64,000 nucleotides of DNA from Granulosicoccus sp036478595. Its GTDB lineage: Bacteria; Pseudomonadota; Gammaproteobacteria; Granulosicoccales; Granulosicoccaceae. Under the pieces are notes generated by a model. It saw nothing but the letters and a program-made list of their open reading frames with translations, had not been told where the DNA came from and ran no database searches. Made by a program: the position numbers and the translations under genes. Below, piece by piece: positions 1 to 8,321 of this stretch (its first letter is position 1; every line of letters begins with the position of its first letter). Location of the stretch: positions 24,489 to 88,488 of the forward strand of contig JAZGEF010000045.1 of the NCBI GenBank assembly GCA_036478595.1, in the 5' to 3' direction.

Positions 1-2523
1 CCTGACGATTTGCGTTCTCAGATTGAGCCGTTGCATAAAATTGTCAAAGCCTTGGGCATGCCGTTGATTATCGAATCGGGTGTTGAGGCGGACGACGTTA
101 TTGGTACGCTTGCCTACCAGGCAAGTGAGCGCAAGCTAAAAACGATTATCTCCACGGGCGATAAAGATATGGCTCAACTGGTTGATGACTACGTTACGCT
201 TATCAATACAATGAACAACACCACGATGGATGCTCTGGGTGTTGAAGAAAAATTTGGCGTTCGCCCTGATCAAATTATCGATTACTTATCCCTTGTTGGT
301 GATACCTCTGACAACATACCGGGCGTACCAAGTTGTGGCCCAAAAACGGCGGTTAAATGGTTGGCAGTTCACGATACGCTTGAAGCGGTTATCGACAATG
401 CAGATGGCGTTAAAGGCAAGATTGGTGAAAAGCTACGTGCAAGCATTGACCACCTGCCCATGTCAAAAGATCTCGCCACCATTCGTACTCAACTTGAGTT
501 AGCGCAAAACATTGAAGCTATCAAGTTACAAGAGCCCGATCTAGATCGATTAACCGCGTTGTACAGCGAGTTAGAGTTCAGAACCTTTGCCAAAGAGTTG
601 GCCGATGGTAAATCGCCATTGTTGCCAGGCAGCGTTGCTAGAGCAAACCCAGCGGCAGCAAAAACGATTGCTAATTCAGGCGCAGTGGCTGCGGTTGCGG
701 TTGCGGGTAACGCTTCGGCTGACTACACAACCATCACCACAATGAAAGAGCTAGACACCTGGTTAGCTAAACTTAAAAAAGCTGAAATTTTTGCGTTTGA
801 TACAAAAACAAGCAGCCTCAACTATATGCAAGCAGAAGTGGTCGGTTTATCGTTTGCTGTTGAGCCAGGCAAAGCTGCCTACGTACCACTTGCACATGAC
901 TATGAAGGTGCGCCCGAGCAGTTGGATCGCGATGCGGTATTGGCTAAGTTCAAACCGTTGTTAGAGCAAGAGAAAAACAACTTGCTTGGCCAGCATATTA
1001 AGTACGACATTAATGCGTTACGTAAATATGATATTCATCTTAGTAATGTTGCACACGACACCATGCTGCAAAGTTATGTGTTGGATTCAACCGCCACACG
1101 TCATGACATGGATAGTTTGGCGCGTAAATATCTAGGGGTTGATACAATCAAGTTTGCGGACATAGCAGGCAAAGGTAAAAAACAACTTACGTTTAATCAA
1201 ATACCCATTGAGCAAGCTAGCCCCTACGCTGCAGAAGATGCCGATATCACTTTGCAGTTACATTTAGCACTGTGGCCGCAGCTGCAGGAAAACGCGAAAC
1301 TTAAAGCGCTGTACGAAGATATGGAAATACCATTGTTGTCAGTATTGGCAGTGGTGGAATATCAAGGTGTGTTGATTGATGATGACAAGCTAAAAAAGCA
1401 AGGCCTTGTGCTGCATAAAAAATTGGAAGAAGTACAGCTCGATGCATATGCTGATGCGGGTAAAGAATTTAATTTAGGTTCGCCTAAACAAATTCAGGAA
1501 ATATTTTATGAAGAAAAACAGTTTCCGATAATTCGGAAAACACCGAAAGGACAACCTTCTACCGCAGAAGATGTGCTGGAGACATTGGCGCTTGATTACC
1601 CTCTGCCAAAGTTGATTTTGCAGCACCGTAGTTTGTCGAAACTATTGTCTACCTATATTGATAAGCTGCCGTTACAGATCGATACCAATAGCAAGCGTGT
1701 GCATACGTCTTATCATCAAGCGGTTGCATCCACTGGAAGATTATCTAGCACGGATCCTAACCTGCAAAACATTCCGGTTAGAACCGAAGAAGGTCGGCGC
1801 ATACGCCAAGCGTTTGTTGCGCCTAATGGGTATCGGATTCTCGCTGCCGATTACTCTCAAATTGAGCTTCGCATCATGGCGCATTTGTCGGGTGATGAGG
1901 GATTGCTTGGTGCATTCTCGAACGGTTTGGACGTGCACGTCGCAACAGCCGCTGAGGTGTTTGCTGTGCCTCCTGATAACGTTGATTCTGATCAACGTCG
2001 ATCAGCTAAGGCCATTAACTTTGGTCTGATTTACGGCATGAGTGCGTTTGGCTTAGCCAAGCAGTTGGACATCTCTCGAGGCGAGGCGCAGGAATATATC
2101 AATTTGTACTTTGCGCGCTACCCTGACGTTAAGCAGTATATGGACGAAACCAAAATCAAGGCGAAAGAACAGGGTTTTGTTGAAACGGTTTATGGCCGAC
2201 GCCTGTACCTACCCGATATCAATGCGCGTAATGGCCAGTTGCGCCAATACGCCGAGCGCACGGCTATTAATGCGCCAATGCAAGGCACAGCGGCCGATAT
2301 CATCAAGCGCGCGATGATTGCTGCACAAGGTTGGCTGACAGAGGAATCGGTTGATGCGCGAATTATTATGCAAGTACACGATGAGCTGGTGCTGGAGGTC
2401 AAAGCAGGCGAGGCTGATGAAATAAGTGAGCAGTTAGCTGCGCTGATGGAAAACGCTGCGGCGCTAAATGTGCCGCTGGTTGTTGACACAGGTATAGGTA
2501 ATAGCTGGGAAGAGGCTCATTAA
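1..2523 (+). CDS. polA: DNA polymerase I, 5' end cut by window
   Basis: Replication and repair polymerase. The reading frame is open from base 1 (PDDLR...), so the true start lies outside the window. Three domains are visible in order: the C-terminal part of the 5'-3' exonuclease (to about base 600), the 3'-5' exonuclease (about 720-1290) and the polymerase (about 1300-2523). Polymerase motif A (DYSQIELR, aspartate at 1849), motif B (RRSAKAINFGLIYG, near 2000-2035) and motif C (QVHDELVLEV, near 2375) are intact. In the exonuclease, the aspartates of HDTML and AAEDAD are present, but the first metal site reads FAFDTKT where E. coli has FAFDTET, so the residue equivalent to Glu357 is lysine (codon 805-807). 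This may weaken proofreading. Identity as polA is certain. Confidence 0.98.
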   Translation, partial: PDDLRSQIEPLHKIVKALGMPLIIESGVEADDVIGTLAYQASERKLKTIISTGDKDMAQLVDDYVTLINTMNNTTMDALGVEEKFGVRPDQIIDYLSLVGDTSDNIPGVPSCGPKTAVKWLAVHDTLEAVIDNADGVKGKIGEKLRASIDHLPMSKDLATIRTQLELAQNIEAIKLQEPDLDRLTALYSELEFRTFAKELADGKSPLLPGSVARANPAAAKTIANSGAVAAVAVAGNASADYTTITTMKELDTWLAKLKKAEIFAFDTKTSSLNYMQAEVVGLSFAVEPGKAAYVPLAHDYEGAPEQLDRDAVLAKFKPLLEQEKNNLLGQHIKYDINALRKYDIHLSNVAHDTMLQSYVLDSTATRHDMDSLARKYLGVDTIKFADIAGKGKKQLTFNQIPIEQASPYAAEDADITLQLHLALWPQLQENAKLKALYEDMEIPLLSVLAVVEYQGVLIDDDKLKKQGLVLHKKLEEVQLDAYADAGKEFNLGSPKQIQEIFYEEKQFPIIRKTPKGQPSTAEDVLETLALDYPLPKLILQHRSLSKLLSTYIDKLPLQIDTNSKRVHTSYHQAVASTGRLSSTDPNLQNIPVRTEEGRRIRQAFVAPNGYRILAADYSQIELRIMAHLSGDEGLLGAFSNGLDVHVATAAEVFAVPPDNVDSDQRRSAKAINFGLIYGMSAFGLAKQLDISRGEAQEYINLYFARYPDVKQYMDETKIKAKEQGFVETVYGRRLYLPDINARNGQLRQYAERTAINAPMQGTAADIIKRAMIAAQGWLTEESVDARIIMQVHDELVLEVKAGEADEISEQLAALMENAAALNVPLVVDTGIGNSWEEAH

Positions 2524-2739
2524 CTATTCCGTAGGCACACATTGATGCCTGCAATACGGGCTTGGCGCCATTATCGCGGCTCATTGGTCCAACTGCCTTA
2601 GAACCGCCGCTGGTATCGACCGCAAACAGTTGCAATCTGTTAGCAAATTTCATAGGGTGTAAGATCTTAAAGGCTGCCTTGGCCAATTGGCTTTCAAGCG
2701 CTAGCCTACGACTATCTATTATTTTGGAGGAGCGGATTA

Positions 2740-3210
2740 ATGCAGAAGTCACTACATATCGATCCAGGCAAATGCACAGGCTGTTTGCAATGCGAATCGG
2801 CTTGTTCGGTCGAAAATGAAGGTATGGTTAATCCCTCTAAATCCCGTATTAAGGTGTTTAGCTTCCACGATGAAGGCCGTTTTGTGCCTTACACATGCAC
2901 CCAGTGTGATGAAGCCTGGTGTATGCAGGCTTGTCCCGTTGATGCGATTGTGCTTAACCCCGCTAATGGCTCAAAGGATGTGCTCAGCGATGTCTGCGTG
3001 GGTTGTAAGGTCTGCACAATAGCTTGCCCATTTGGCACGATTAACTACAACGCATCATCTGGCAAGGTCGTTAAGTGCGATCTTTGTGGCGGTGACCCGC
3101 AATGCGTTGAAGCTTGCCCTACTCAAGCAATTACCTTTATTGATGCCAACGCAACCGGTCTTGACCGAATGCGAGCTTGGGCATCAAAAACCGATAACGC
3201 CACCGCTTAG
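2740..3210 (+). CDS. aorA: Four-cluster [4Fe-4S] ferredoxin subunit of aldehyde oxidoreductase
   Basis: Electron-transfer protein of 156 residues with sixteen cysteines in four groups (CTGCLQCESAC, CTQCDEAWCMQAC, CVGCKVCTIAC, CDLCGGDPQCVEAC), enough for four [4Fe-4S] clusters. The architecture is that of HycB/NrfC/DmsB-like Fe-S subunits. It has a strong ribosome site (GGAGG) before ATG 2740 and ends 10 bases before the catalytic gene, so both are surely co-transcribed. In the AorABC enzyme of Aromatoleum the equivalent subunit carries electrons from the tungsten subunit to the FAD subunit; the same role is inferred here from gene order. The 216 bases before it (2524-2739) hold no gene I can support. 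Confidence 0.9.
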   Translation: MQKSLHIDPGKCTGCLQCESACSVENEGMVNPSKSRIKVFSFHDEGRFVPYTCTQCDEAWCMQACPVDAIVLNPANGSKDVLSDVCVGCKVCTIACPFGTINYNASSGKVVKCDLCGGDPQCVEACPTQAITFIDANATGLDRMRAWASKTDNATA

Positions 3211-3220
3211 GAGAATCATC

Positions 3221-5077
3221 ATGGCTTGGACAAAAAAAATCCTACGGGTAAATCTTTCTAGCGGCAACATTACTGAAGAGCCGCTCAATATGGAGTGGGC
3301 TAACGACTATCTCGGTCAGCGTGGTTTGGCTACACGCTATCTGGTTGAAGAGATCGATCCAACAACTGATGCGCTTGGCCCCGATAACAAACTCATCATG
3401 ACTACCGGCCCATTGACTGGCACGGTTGCATCAACAGGCGGTCGTTATTCAGTCGTGTGTAAAAGCCCGTTAACTAACGCCGTGGCTTGCTCTAACTCAG
3501 GTGGTTTCTTTGGTGCTGAGATGAAGTTCGCTGGCCTGGATATGATTATTTTTGAAGGTAAAGCGTCTAGCCCAATGTATCTAAACATTGAAGACGACAA
3601 GGCTGAGCTACTGCCAGCTGATGATCTTTGGGGCCAGTCAGTTTGGGCAGCCGACAAAATGCTGCGCACAAAACACTCAGACCCACAAGCAAAAATTGCC
3701 TGCGTTGGACGTAGTGCTGAAGAGGGCAACCTGTACGCGGCTATCGTTAATGATTTGCATCGTGCCGCGGGCCGTTCTGGTGTTGGTACCGTGATGGCTT
3801 CAAAAAATCTGAAAGCCGTCATAGTGCGAGGTACTAAGGGCTTGGGTAACTTGCGTGATCCAAAGGCATTTATGGCGGCAACTAACGCCGGTAAAAAAGT
3901 ACTTGCTGAAAATGCAGTAACTGGCCAAGGTTTGCCAACCTACGGTACGCAAGTACTCATGAACGTAATCAATGAAGTGGGTGCGCTACCGACTCGCAAC
4001 ATGAAAGAAACTCAGTTTGAGGGCGCGGCAAACGTGGGTGGTGAGGCGATGCACGAACCACGCAAGAGTGATGGCAAGCCTAATCTGACGACTAACGGCG
4101 CATGCTTCTCTTGCACAATCGCATGCGGTCGAATTTCCACCATTGATCGCACACATTTTTCGGTTAAAGATAAACCGGAGTATTGGATTAACTCAGGCGG
4201 CCTGGAGTATGAAGCAGCATGGGCTTTGGGCCCCGACACGGGTGTTGATGACATCGATGCGCTCACTTACGCAAATTTTCTGTGTAACGAAGACGGCATG
4301 GATCCCATATCGTTTGGTTCAACACTAGCTGCTGCGATGGAGCTATTTGAAACTGGTGCGATTACTACCGAGCAAACGGGTGGCATGGAACTCAAGTTTG
4401 GTTCTGCCGAAGCACTGTGTTGGGCGGCTGAAGTCACCGCTAAAGGTGAAGGTTTTGGACGTGATCTTGGTTTAGGTTCCAAGCGCCTTTGTGAAAAATA
4501 CGGCCAGCCTCAATTGTCAATGACAGTTAAGGGTCAAGAATTTCCTGCCTACGATCCACGCGGCATTCAAGGTATTGGTTTGGCTTACGCCACATCAAAT
4601 CGCGGCGCTTGCCACCTACGTGGTTACACCATCGCTTCTGAAATATTGGGGATTCCGGAAAAAACTGATCCGCTTGATTCTGCTGGAAAGCCTGGGTTGG
4701 TTAAGGCCTTCCAGGATGCTACGGCGGCAGTGGATTCGGCTGGGCTTTGTGTGTTCACCACCTTTGCGTGGACCATGGATGACATCGCACCTCAGGTAGA
4801 TGCTGCTTGTGATGGCAACTGGACGACCGAGAAGATGATGGAAGTGGGTGAGCGCATCTGGAATATGGAGCGCGAATTCAACGCCAAGGCCGGTTTGACT
4901 GGCGCTGACGATACGCTACCACAACGCCTCCTGACAGAAGCGGCTAACGCAGGGCCAGCCAAAGGTAGAGTCAATGAGCTAGATAAGATGTTGCCAGAGT
5001 ACTATCAGCTTCGCGGCTGGACTACAGATGGTACAGTGAGCTCAGAGACGCACCAGAAGTTTGGCTTGCCAGGATAG
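3221..5077 (+). CDS. aorB: Tungsten-type aldehyde:ferredoxin oxidoreductase, catalytic subunit
   Basis: Oxidises aldehydes to carboxylic acids at a bis-pyranopterin metal centre. 618 residues, close to the 605 of Pyrococcus AOR. The start is ATG 3221, after AGGAG directly following the aorA stop; the frame is open further upstream only because it overlaps aorA. The pterin-binding N-terminal region (GRYSVVCKSP, NSGGFFGAEMKFAG) is conserved, and the proximal cluster ligands are Cys295, Cys298, Cys302 and Cys510, matching the CxxCxxxC...C spacing of the family. There is no signal peptide, so it is cytoplasmic. Tungsten rather than molybdenum is inferred from the family. The natural substrate cannot be read from sequence; the adjacent FAD subunit suggests NAD(P) as acceptor. 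Confidence 0.95.
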   Translation: MAWTKKILRVNLSSGNITEEPLNMEWANDYLGQRGLATRYLVEEIDPTTDALGPDNKLIMTTGPLTGTVASTGGRYSVVCKSPLTNAVACSNSGGFFGAEMKFAGLDMIIFEGKASSPMYLNIEDDKAELLPADDLWGQSVWAADKMLRTKHSDPQAKIACVGRSAEEGNLYAAIVNDLHRAAGRSGVGTVMASKNLKAVIVRGTKGLGNLRDPKAFMAATNAGKKVLAENAVTGQGLPTYGTQVLMNVINEVGALPTRNMKETQFEGAANVGGEAMHEPRKSDGKPNLTTNGACFSCTIACGRISTIDRTHFSVKDKPEYWINSGGLEYEAAWALGPDTGVDDIDALTYANFLCNEDGMDPISFGSTLAAAMELFETGAITTEQTGGMELKFGSAEALCWAAEVTAKGEGFGRDLGLGSKRLCEKYGQPQLSMTVKGQEFPAYDPRGIQGIGLAYATSNRGACHLRGYTIASEILGIPEKTDPLDSAGKPGLVKAFQDATAAVDSAGLCVFTTFAWTMDDIAPQVDAACDGNWTTEKMMEVGERIWNMEREFNAKAGLTGADDTLPQRLLTEAANAGPAKGRVNELDKMLPEYYQLRGWTTDGTVSSETHQKFGLPG

Positions 5078-5090
5078 CGCTATTGCCAGG

Positions 5091-5178
5091 CCAGCGGTAT
5101 ATGCCGCTGGAATGCGCTGGAGCACCAGCGTTATATTAGTTAATCTTATGGGCGCAGCACTTCGACTGCGCCTTTTTT
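5091..5178 (+). terminator. Tandem hairpins and intrinsic terminator inside the aor operon
   Basis: Three stem-loops lie between aorB and aorC. The first is CCAGCGG / CCGCTGG (5091-5097 with 5104-5110), the second CGCTGG / CCAGCG (5115-5120 with 5125-5130), the third GGCGCAG / CTGCGCC (5151-5157 with 5166-5172) followed by six T. The third has the form of a Rho-independent terminator. It ends 13 bases before the aorC start codon, so aorC is probably made from read-through transcripts, which would lower its dose relative to aorAB. The CCAGCG and CGCTGG arms of the first two stems can also pair with each other's partner, allowing alternative folds. Confidence 0.75.
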
Positions 5179-5191
5179 GTCGGGGGAAAAC

Positions 5192-6460
5192 ATGCATCAC
5201 GTGATAATCGGCGCAGGGCCAGCAGGCGTTAATGCAGCTGAGCATCTAAAAAAATACGACCCTAGCTGTATCGTGACGTTGCTCGCAGCAGAACAGGATC
5301 CCCCGTATTCACGTATGGCGATACCGTACTATCTGGTAGGCAATATCCCGGCTGAAGCTACGCATTTGCGCAAAAACAATCTGCACTTTCAGAGCAAAGG
5401 GATTTTTGTACACCATGCCAGGGCGAGCAGCATCGACACTGGCGCAAAGCAAGTGCATCTGCTGGGTGATGATTCGATTGAGTACGACAAGCTGCTGATT
5501 GCCTCTGGTGCTACTGCGGTCAAGCCGCCAATACCGGGCGTTGACCTAGAAGGCGTATACAACTGTTGGTCGTTGGCTGATGCTCATAAAATCATTGAGC
5601 GGGCAGAGCCGGGCTCTAAAGTAATTTTGATGGGTGCAGGCTTTATTGGCTGCATCATCTTAGAAGCGCTAGCCTCTCGTCAGGTTGATTTGACCGTTAT
5701 CGAAATGGAAGATCGCATGGTGTCACGTATGACTAACGAAACCATGGGCACGATGATAAAGGATTGGTGCCAAAACAAAGGTATTCGTACGCTTACGTCC
5801 ACCCGGGTTGATGAAATCACTGAAGCTGACGGTGGCAAATTGTCAGTTAAAACTAATGGCGGTGAAACTCTTGAAGCTGATCTGGTTATTTGTGCAACAG
5901 GTGTACGCTCTAATACCGCATTTCTCGATGGCAGCGGTATCGAAGTTGATATGGGCATTGTTGTTGATGACTTTATGCAAACCAATAAACCTGATGTGTA
6001 CGCGGCTGGTGATGTTGCGCAAGGGCGAGATTTTTCGACCGGTGATTATTACGTACAAGCGATTCAACCTACAGCGGTTGAGCACGGTAAAATCGCAGCA
6101 CATAATATGGTGCAGGGGCATCAAACACCACACGTGGGTAACATCAACATGAACGTGCTGGATACGGTAGGGCTAATTTCCACCTCGTTTGGCATGTGGA
6201 TGGGCGTACCTGGAGGGGATGAGTCGGAACTTTGTGACAAAGAAAACTTCAAATACCTGAACTTACAATTTAAAGATGATGTGCTGGTGGGTGCAAGTAG
6301 CTTAGGGTTGACTCAGCACGTTGGGGTTATGCGTGGCTTAATTCAAACAGGTGCGCACTTGGGTGATTGGAAACAAAAGCTGATGGAAAACCCTTCGCGG
6401 TTAAGCGAGGCTTATTTGGCGAGTGCTCAGAGCCAGCATCAGCCGTTGACATTCGACTGA
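5192..6460 (+). CDS. aorC: FAD-dependent NAD(P)H oxidoreductase subunit of the aldehyde oxidoreductase
   Basis: Pyridine nucleotide-disulfide oxidoreductase family, 422 residues. An N-terminal FAD-binding Rossmann motif (VIIGAGPAGVNAAEHL), a second NAD-binding GxGxxG (ILMGAGFIG, about residue 150) and the FAD C-terminal motif VYAAGDVA are all visible. ATG 5192 is chosen over the TTG 15 bases upstream because a GGGGGA ribosome site precedes it and the protein then begins directly at the Rossmann fold (MHHVIIGAG). By position it is the AorC-like subunit that would pass electrons from the ferredoxin to NAD. A terminator-like hairpin lies just upstream. The function in the complex is inferred from context. 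Confidence 0.85.
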   Translation: MHHVIIGAGPAGVNAAEHLKKYDPSCIVTLLAAEQDPPYSRMAIPYYLVGNIPAEATHLRKNNLHFQSKGIFVHHARASSIDTGAKQVHLLGDDSIEYDKLLIASGATAVKPPIPGVDLEGVYNCWSLADAHKIIERAEPGSKVILMGAGFIGCIILEALASRQVDLTVIEMEDRMVSRMTNETMGTMIKDWCQNKGIRTLTSTRVDEITEADGGKLSVKTNGGETLEADLVICATGVRSNTAFLDGSGIEVDMGIVVDDFMQTNKPDVYAAGDVAQGRDFSTGDYYVQAIQPTAVEHGKIAAHNMVQGHQTPHVGNINMNVLDTVGLISTSFGMWMGVPGGDESELCDKENFKYLNLQFKDDVLVGASSLGLTQHVGVMRGLIQTGAHLGDWKQKLMENPSRLSEAYLASAQSQHQPLTFD

Positions 6461-6494
6461 GCGATATGACTGCACAAATGTTACAGCACTCTGC

Positions 6495-6749
6495 ATGAAC
6501 ATAACGCTTAAGCTTTTTGCAACGTTAGGTGATCTACTGCCGGCAAATGCTGTCAGAAATATTGCCAAAATTGAGATAGCGCCTGATGCCTCGTTAAATG
6601 ACATCATTGATCGATACAAAGTGCCGCGAGAGCTTGCGCACCTGGTGCTGATCAATGGGGTATTTGTTTGCGATACCGACCGAGATCAGAAGGGGCAGCT
6701 CAAAGAGAGCGATGTGCTCGCAATCTGGCCACCTGTGGCTGGTGGATGA
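6495..6749 (+). CDS. MoaD/ThiS-family sulfur carrier
   Basis: 84-residue ubiquitin-fold protein ending in Gly-Gly (PPVAGG), the C-terminus that is activated and thiocarboxylated in MoaD. In molybdopterin synthesis MoaD donates the dithiolene sulfurs of the pterin. Its place inside the aor operon, two genes before moaA, indicates a role in making the pyranopterin of the aldehyde oxidoreductase. It starts 34 bases after the FAD subunit gene. Whether it works with a housekeeping MoaE or replaces the general MoaD cannot be told from this window, which contains no moaE, moaC or moeA. Confidence 0.85.
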   Translation: MNITLKLFATLGDLLPANAVRNIAKIEIAPDASLNDIIDRYKVPRELAHLVLINGVFVCDTDRDQKGQLKESDVLAIWPPVAGG

Positions 6750-6758
6750 TAAGCAAAC

Positions 6759-7049
6759 ATGGTACAAACTCAGTTTGACAAAAATATGGGCATCACGCAC
6801 AGCGATTTTTTTCGTTTGTTGCCAAAAGCCATGGGTGACCACCCATACACAATCAACGGCAACACAGTGAACGCTGATGTCGAAGGTGGCAAACTGATGA
6901 TAGGCTTAGGGGAACAACAGGAGCGAAGAATCGCCCTAATGCGAATCCCATTTGTAATCGTCAACTTTGATTTCAGTTCAGTAGGTGACGAAGGCATTGA
7001 GGCGTTCGTACAACACTTCGATTTGCACTTCCAGAGGGGCGGTGGTTAA
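6759..7049 (+). CDS. Conserved-context small protein of the aor operon, unknown function
   Basis: 96 residues, soluble, no signal peptide. I do not recognise a named domain. It reads like a compact alpha/beta fold (TINGNTVNADVEGGKLMIGL, then RIPFVIVNFDF) and ends in three glycines (HFQRGGG), which recalls ubiquitin-like tails although the body does not look like MoaD. It lies 9 bases after the MoaD-like gene and abuts moaA (its stop codon is followed at once by the moaA GTG), so it is translated as part of the same operon. A role in tungstopterin synthesis, insertion or enzyme maturation is an inference from position only. Confidence 0.75.
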   Translation: MVQTQFDKNMGITHSDFFRLLPKAMGDHPYTINGNTVNADVEGGKLMIGLGEQQERRIALMRIPFVIVNFDFSSVGDEGIEAFVQHFDLHFQRGGG

Positions 7050-8093
7050 GTGGTTAAGCGCGTAGTTAACAACTCCGGCAACGATGACACAGTAAAGGAT
7101 CGGTTTAAACGGCCGCTGCGAGATTTACGAATCTCAGTGACGGATCGTTGTAACTTCCGTTGTGTTTATTGCATGCCAAAATCAGTCTTCGATAAGGAGT
7201 ACAAGTTTTTACCGCGTAGCGATTTACTCAGCTATGAAGAGATTGAGCAAGTCGTGAAAGCCGGGGCAGAGCTTGGCGTTTGCAAAATACGCCTAACTGG
7301 CGGCGAACCCCTCATCCGTAATGATCTAGAAAAACTGGTCGAGAAGATTGCTGATGTAGAAGGCATCACCGATATTAGCCTGACTACCAACGCATCATTA
7401 CTGACACTCAAAAGAGCCCAGCGCCTAAAAGATGCAGGCCTTCAACGCTTGAACGTTAGCCTTGATGCGCTTGATGACAAAACATTTATGGAGGTTAACG
7501 ACGTTGGGGTGAGTGTACAGAGTGTACTAGACGGTATTGAAAACGCTTCCAAGGTGGGCTTTGAATCAGTCAAAGTCAATATGGTCGTTAAGAAAGGACT
7601 AAATGATCACAGCATTTTACCGATGGCCAAATTCTTCCATGGTACCGGGCAGATATTGCGGTTTATCGAATTTATGGATGTGGGTAACAGCAATGCCTGG
7701 AACCTATCCAATGTAGTCACCAGCCAAGAGATAGCCGACATCATTGATGGCGAGTTACCGATTACACCGGCGACACCCAACTACAAAGGTGAAGTAGCAA
7801 AGCGTTGGAGCTACAACGATGGTGGCGGTGAAATCGGTATTATCTCATCGGTGTCAGCACCGTTTTGCGGTGACTGTAGCCGAGCAAGGCTATCCGCAAC
7901 CGGTAGTATCTACACCTGCTTATTTGCAGCCAGCGGTCATGATTTACGTAAGGTGCTACGTGGTGAGGATACTCGCTCGGTTACGCAGGCACTTCGAGAC
8001 ATCTGGACGCTGCGACAAGATAAATATTCTGAAACCCGCACTCAAGTGAGTGTGCTGAGACCCAAGGTTGAGATGTCGTTTATCGGTGGTTAA
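7050..8093 (+). CDS. moaA: GTP 3',8-cyclase (radical SAM), MoaA
   Basis: First enzyme of molybdenum/tungsten cofactor synthesis; turns GTP into the cyclic pterin precursor with MoaC. 347 residues. The SAM-cluster motif is Cys34-x3-Cys38-x2-Cys41 (CNFRCVYC), the GGE-type motif is LTGGEPLI, the C-terminal second cluster is Cys273, Cys276 and Cys290, and the chain ends in the characteristic Gly-Gly tail (SFIGG). The start is GTG 7050, directly after the preceding stop. As the last intact gene of the aor operon it is probably a dedicated copy that raises pterin supply when the oxidoreductase is made. Confidence 0.93.
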   Translation: MVKRVVNNSGNDDTVKDRFKRPLRDLRISVTDRCNFRCVYCMPKSVFDKEYKFLPRSDLLSYEEIEQVVKAGAELGVCKIRLTGGEPLIRNDLEKLVEKIADVEGITDISLTTNASLLTLKRAQRLKDAGLQRLNVSLDALDDKTFMEVNDVGVSVQSVLDGIENASKVGFESVKVNMVVKKGLNDHSILPMAKFFHGTGQILRFIEFMDVGNSNAWNLSNVVTSQEIADIIDGELPITPATPNYKGEVAKRWSYNDGGGEIGIISSVSAPFCGDCSRARLSATGSIYTCLFAASGHDLRKVLRGEDTRSVTQALRDIWTLRQDKYSETRTQVSVLRPKVEMSFIGG

Positions 8094-8101
8094 CGTGAAC
8101 C

Positions 8102-8316
8102 TTGTACGCGTTCGGCGTAGTTGCTGCCACCATAGTTTTATTGCCATTGTCAGCCTATGCTGACAACTCCTTAAGTTAGCTAACCGAGGAGATGGGTGTG
8201 GACTACGCCGACTGGTTAGCGGCGCGATCGATCGGTGAAGCGGTGACACCTACAAAATCAACAGATGCCAGCAGCATTCGTAAATACTTGTTATCAGCAC
8301 AATTTGAGCCGAGGCG
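8102..8316 (+). pseudogene. Remnant of a PQQ-associated periplasmic binding protein (TIGR03863-like)
   Basis: One reading frame from TTG 8102 encodes a good signal peptide (hydrophobic stretch ending SAYAD), hits TAG at 8177-8179, then continues in the same frame with a segment (DYADWLAARSIGEAV, then IRKYLLSAQFE) that I recognise as the C-terminal region of the ABC substrate-binding proteins linked to PQQ-dependent alcohol oxidation. The roughly 300 residues that should lie between are missing, so this looks like an internally deleted gene. It lies just after moaA and runs to the rsgA start. No PQQ or alcohol dehydrogenase gene is next to it. The family assignment rests on recall of the motif. 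Confidence 0.6.
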
Positions 8317-8321
8317 GCGTG

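Noticed and set aside
2399..2752. Open frame on the minus strand between polA and aorA, and a plus-strand frame at 2562-2819
   Set aside because: Both overlap the ends of real genes, have no ribosome site, and I recognise no family. Left as non-coding.
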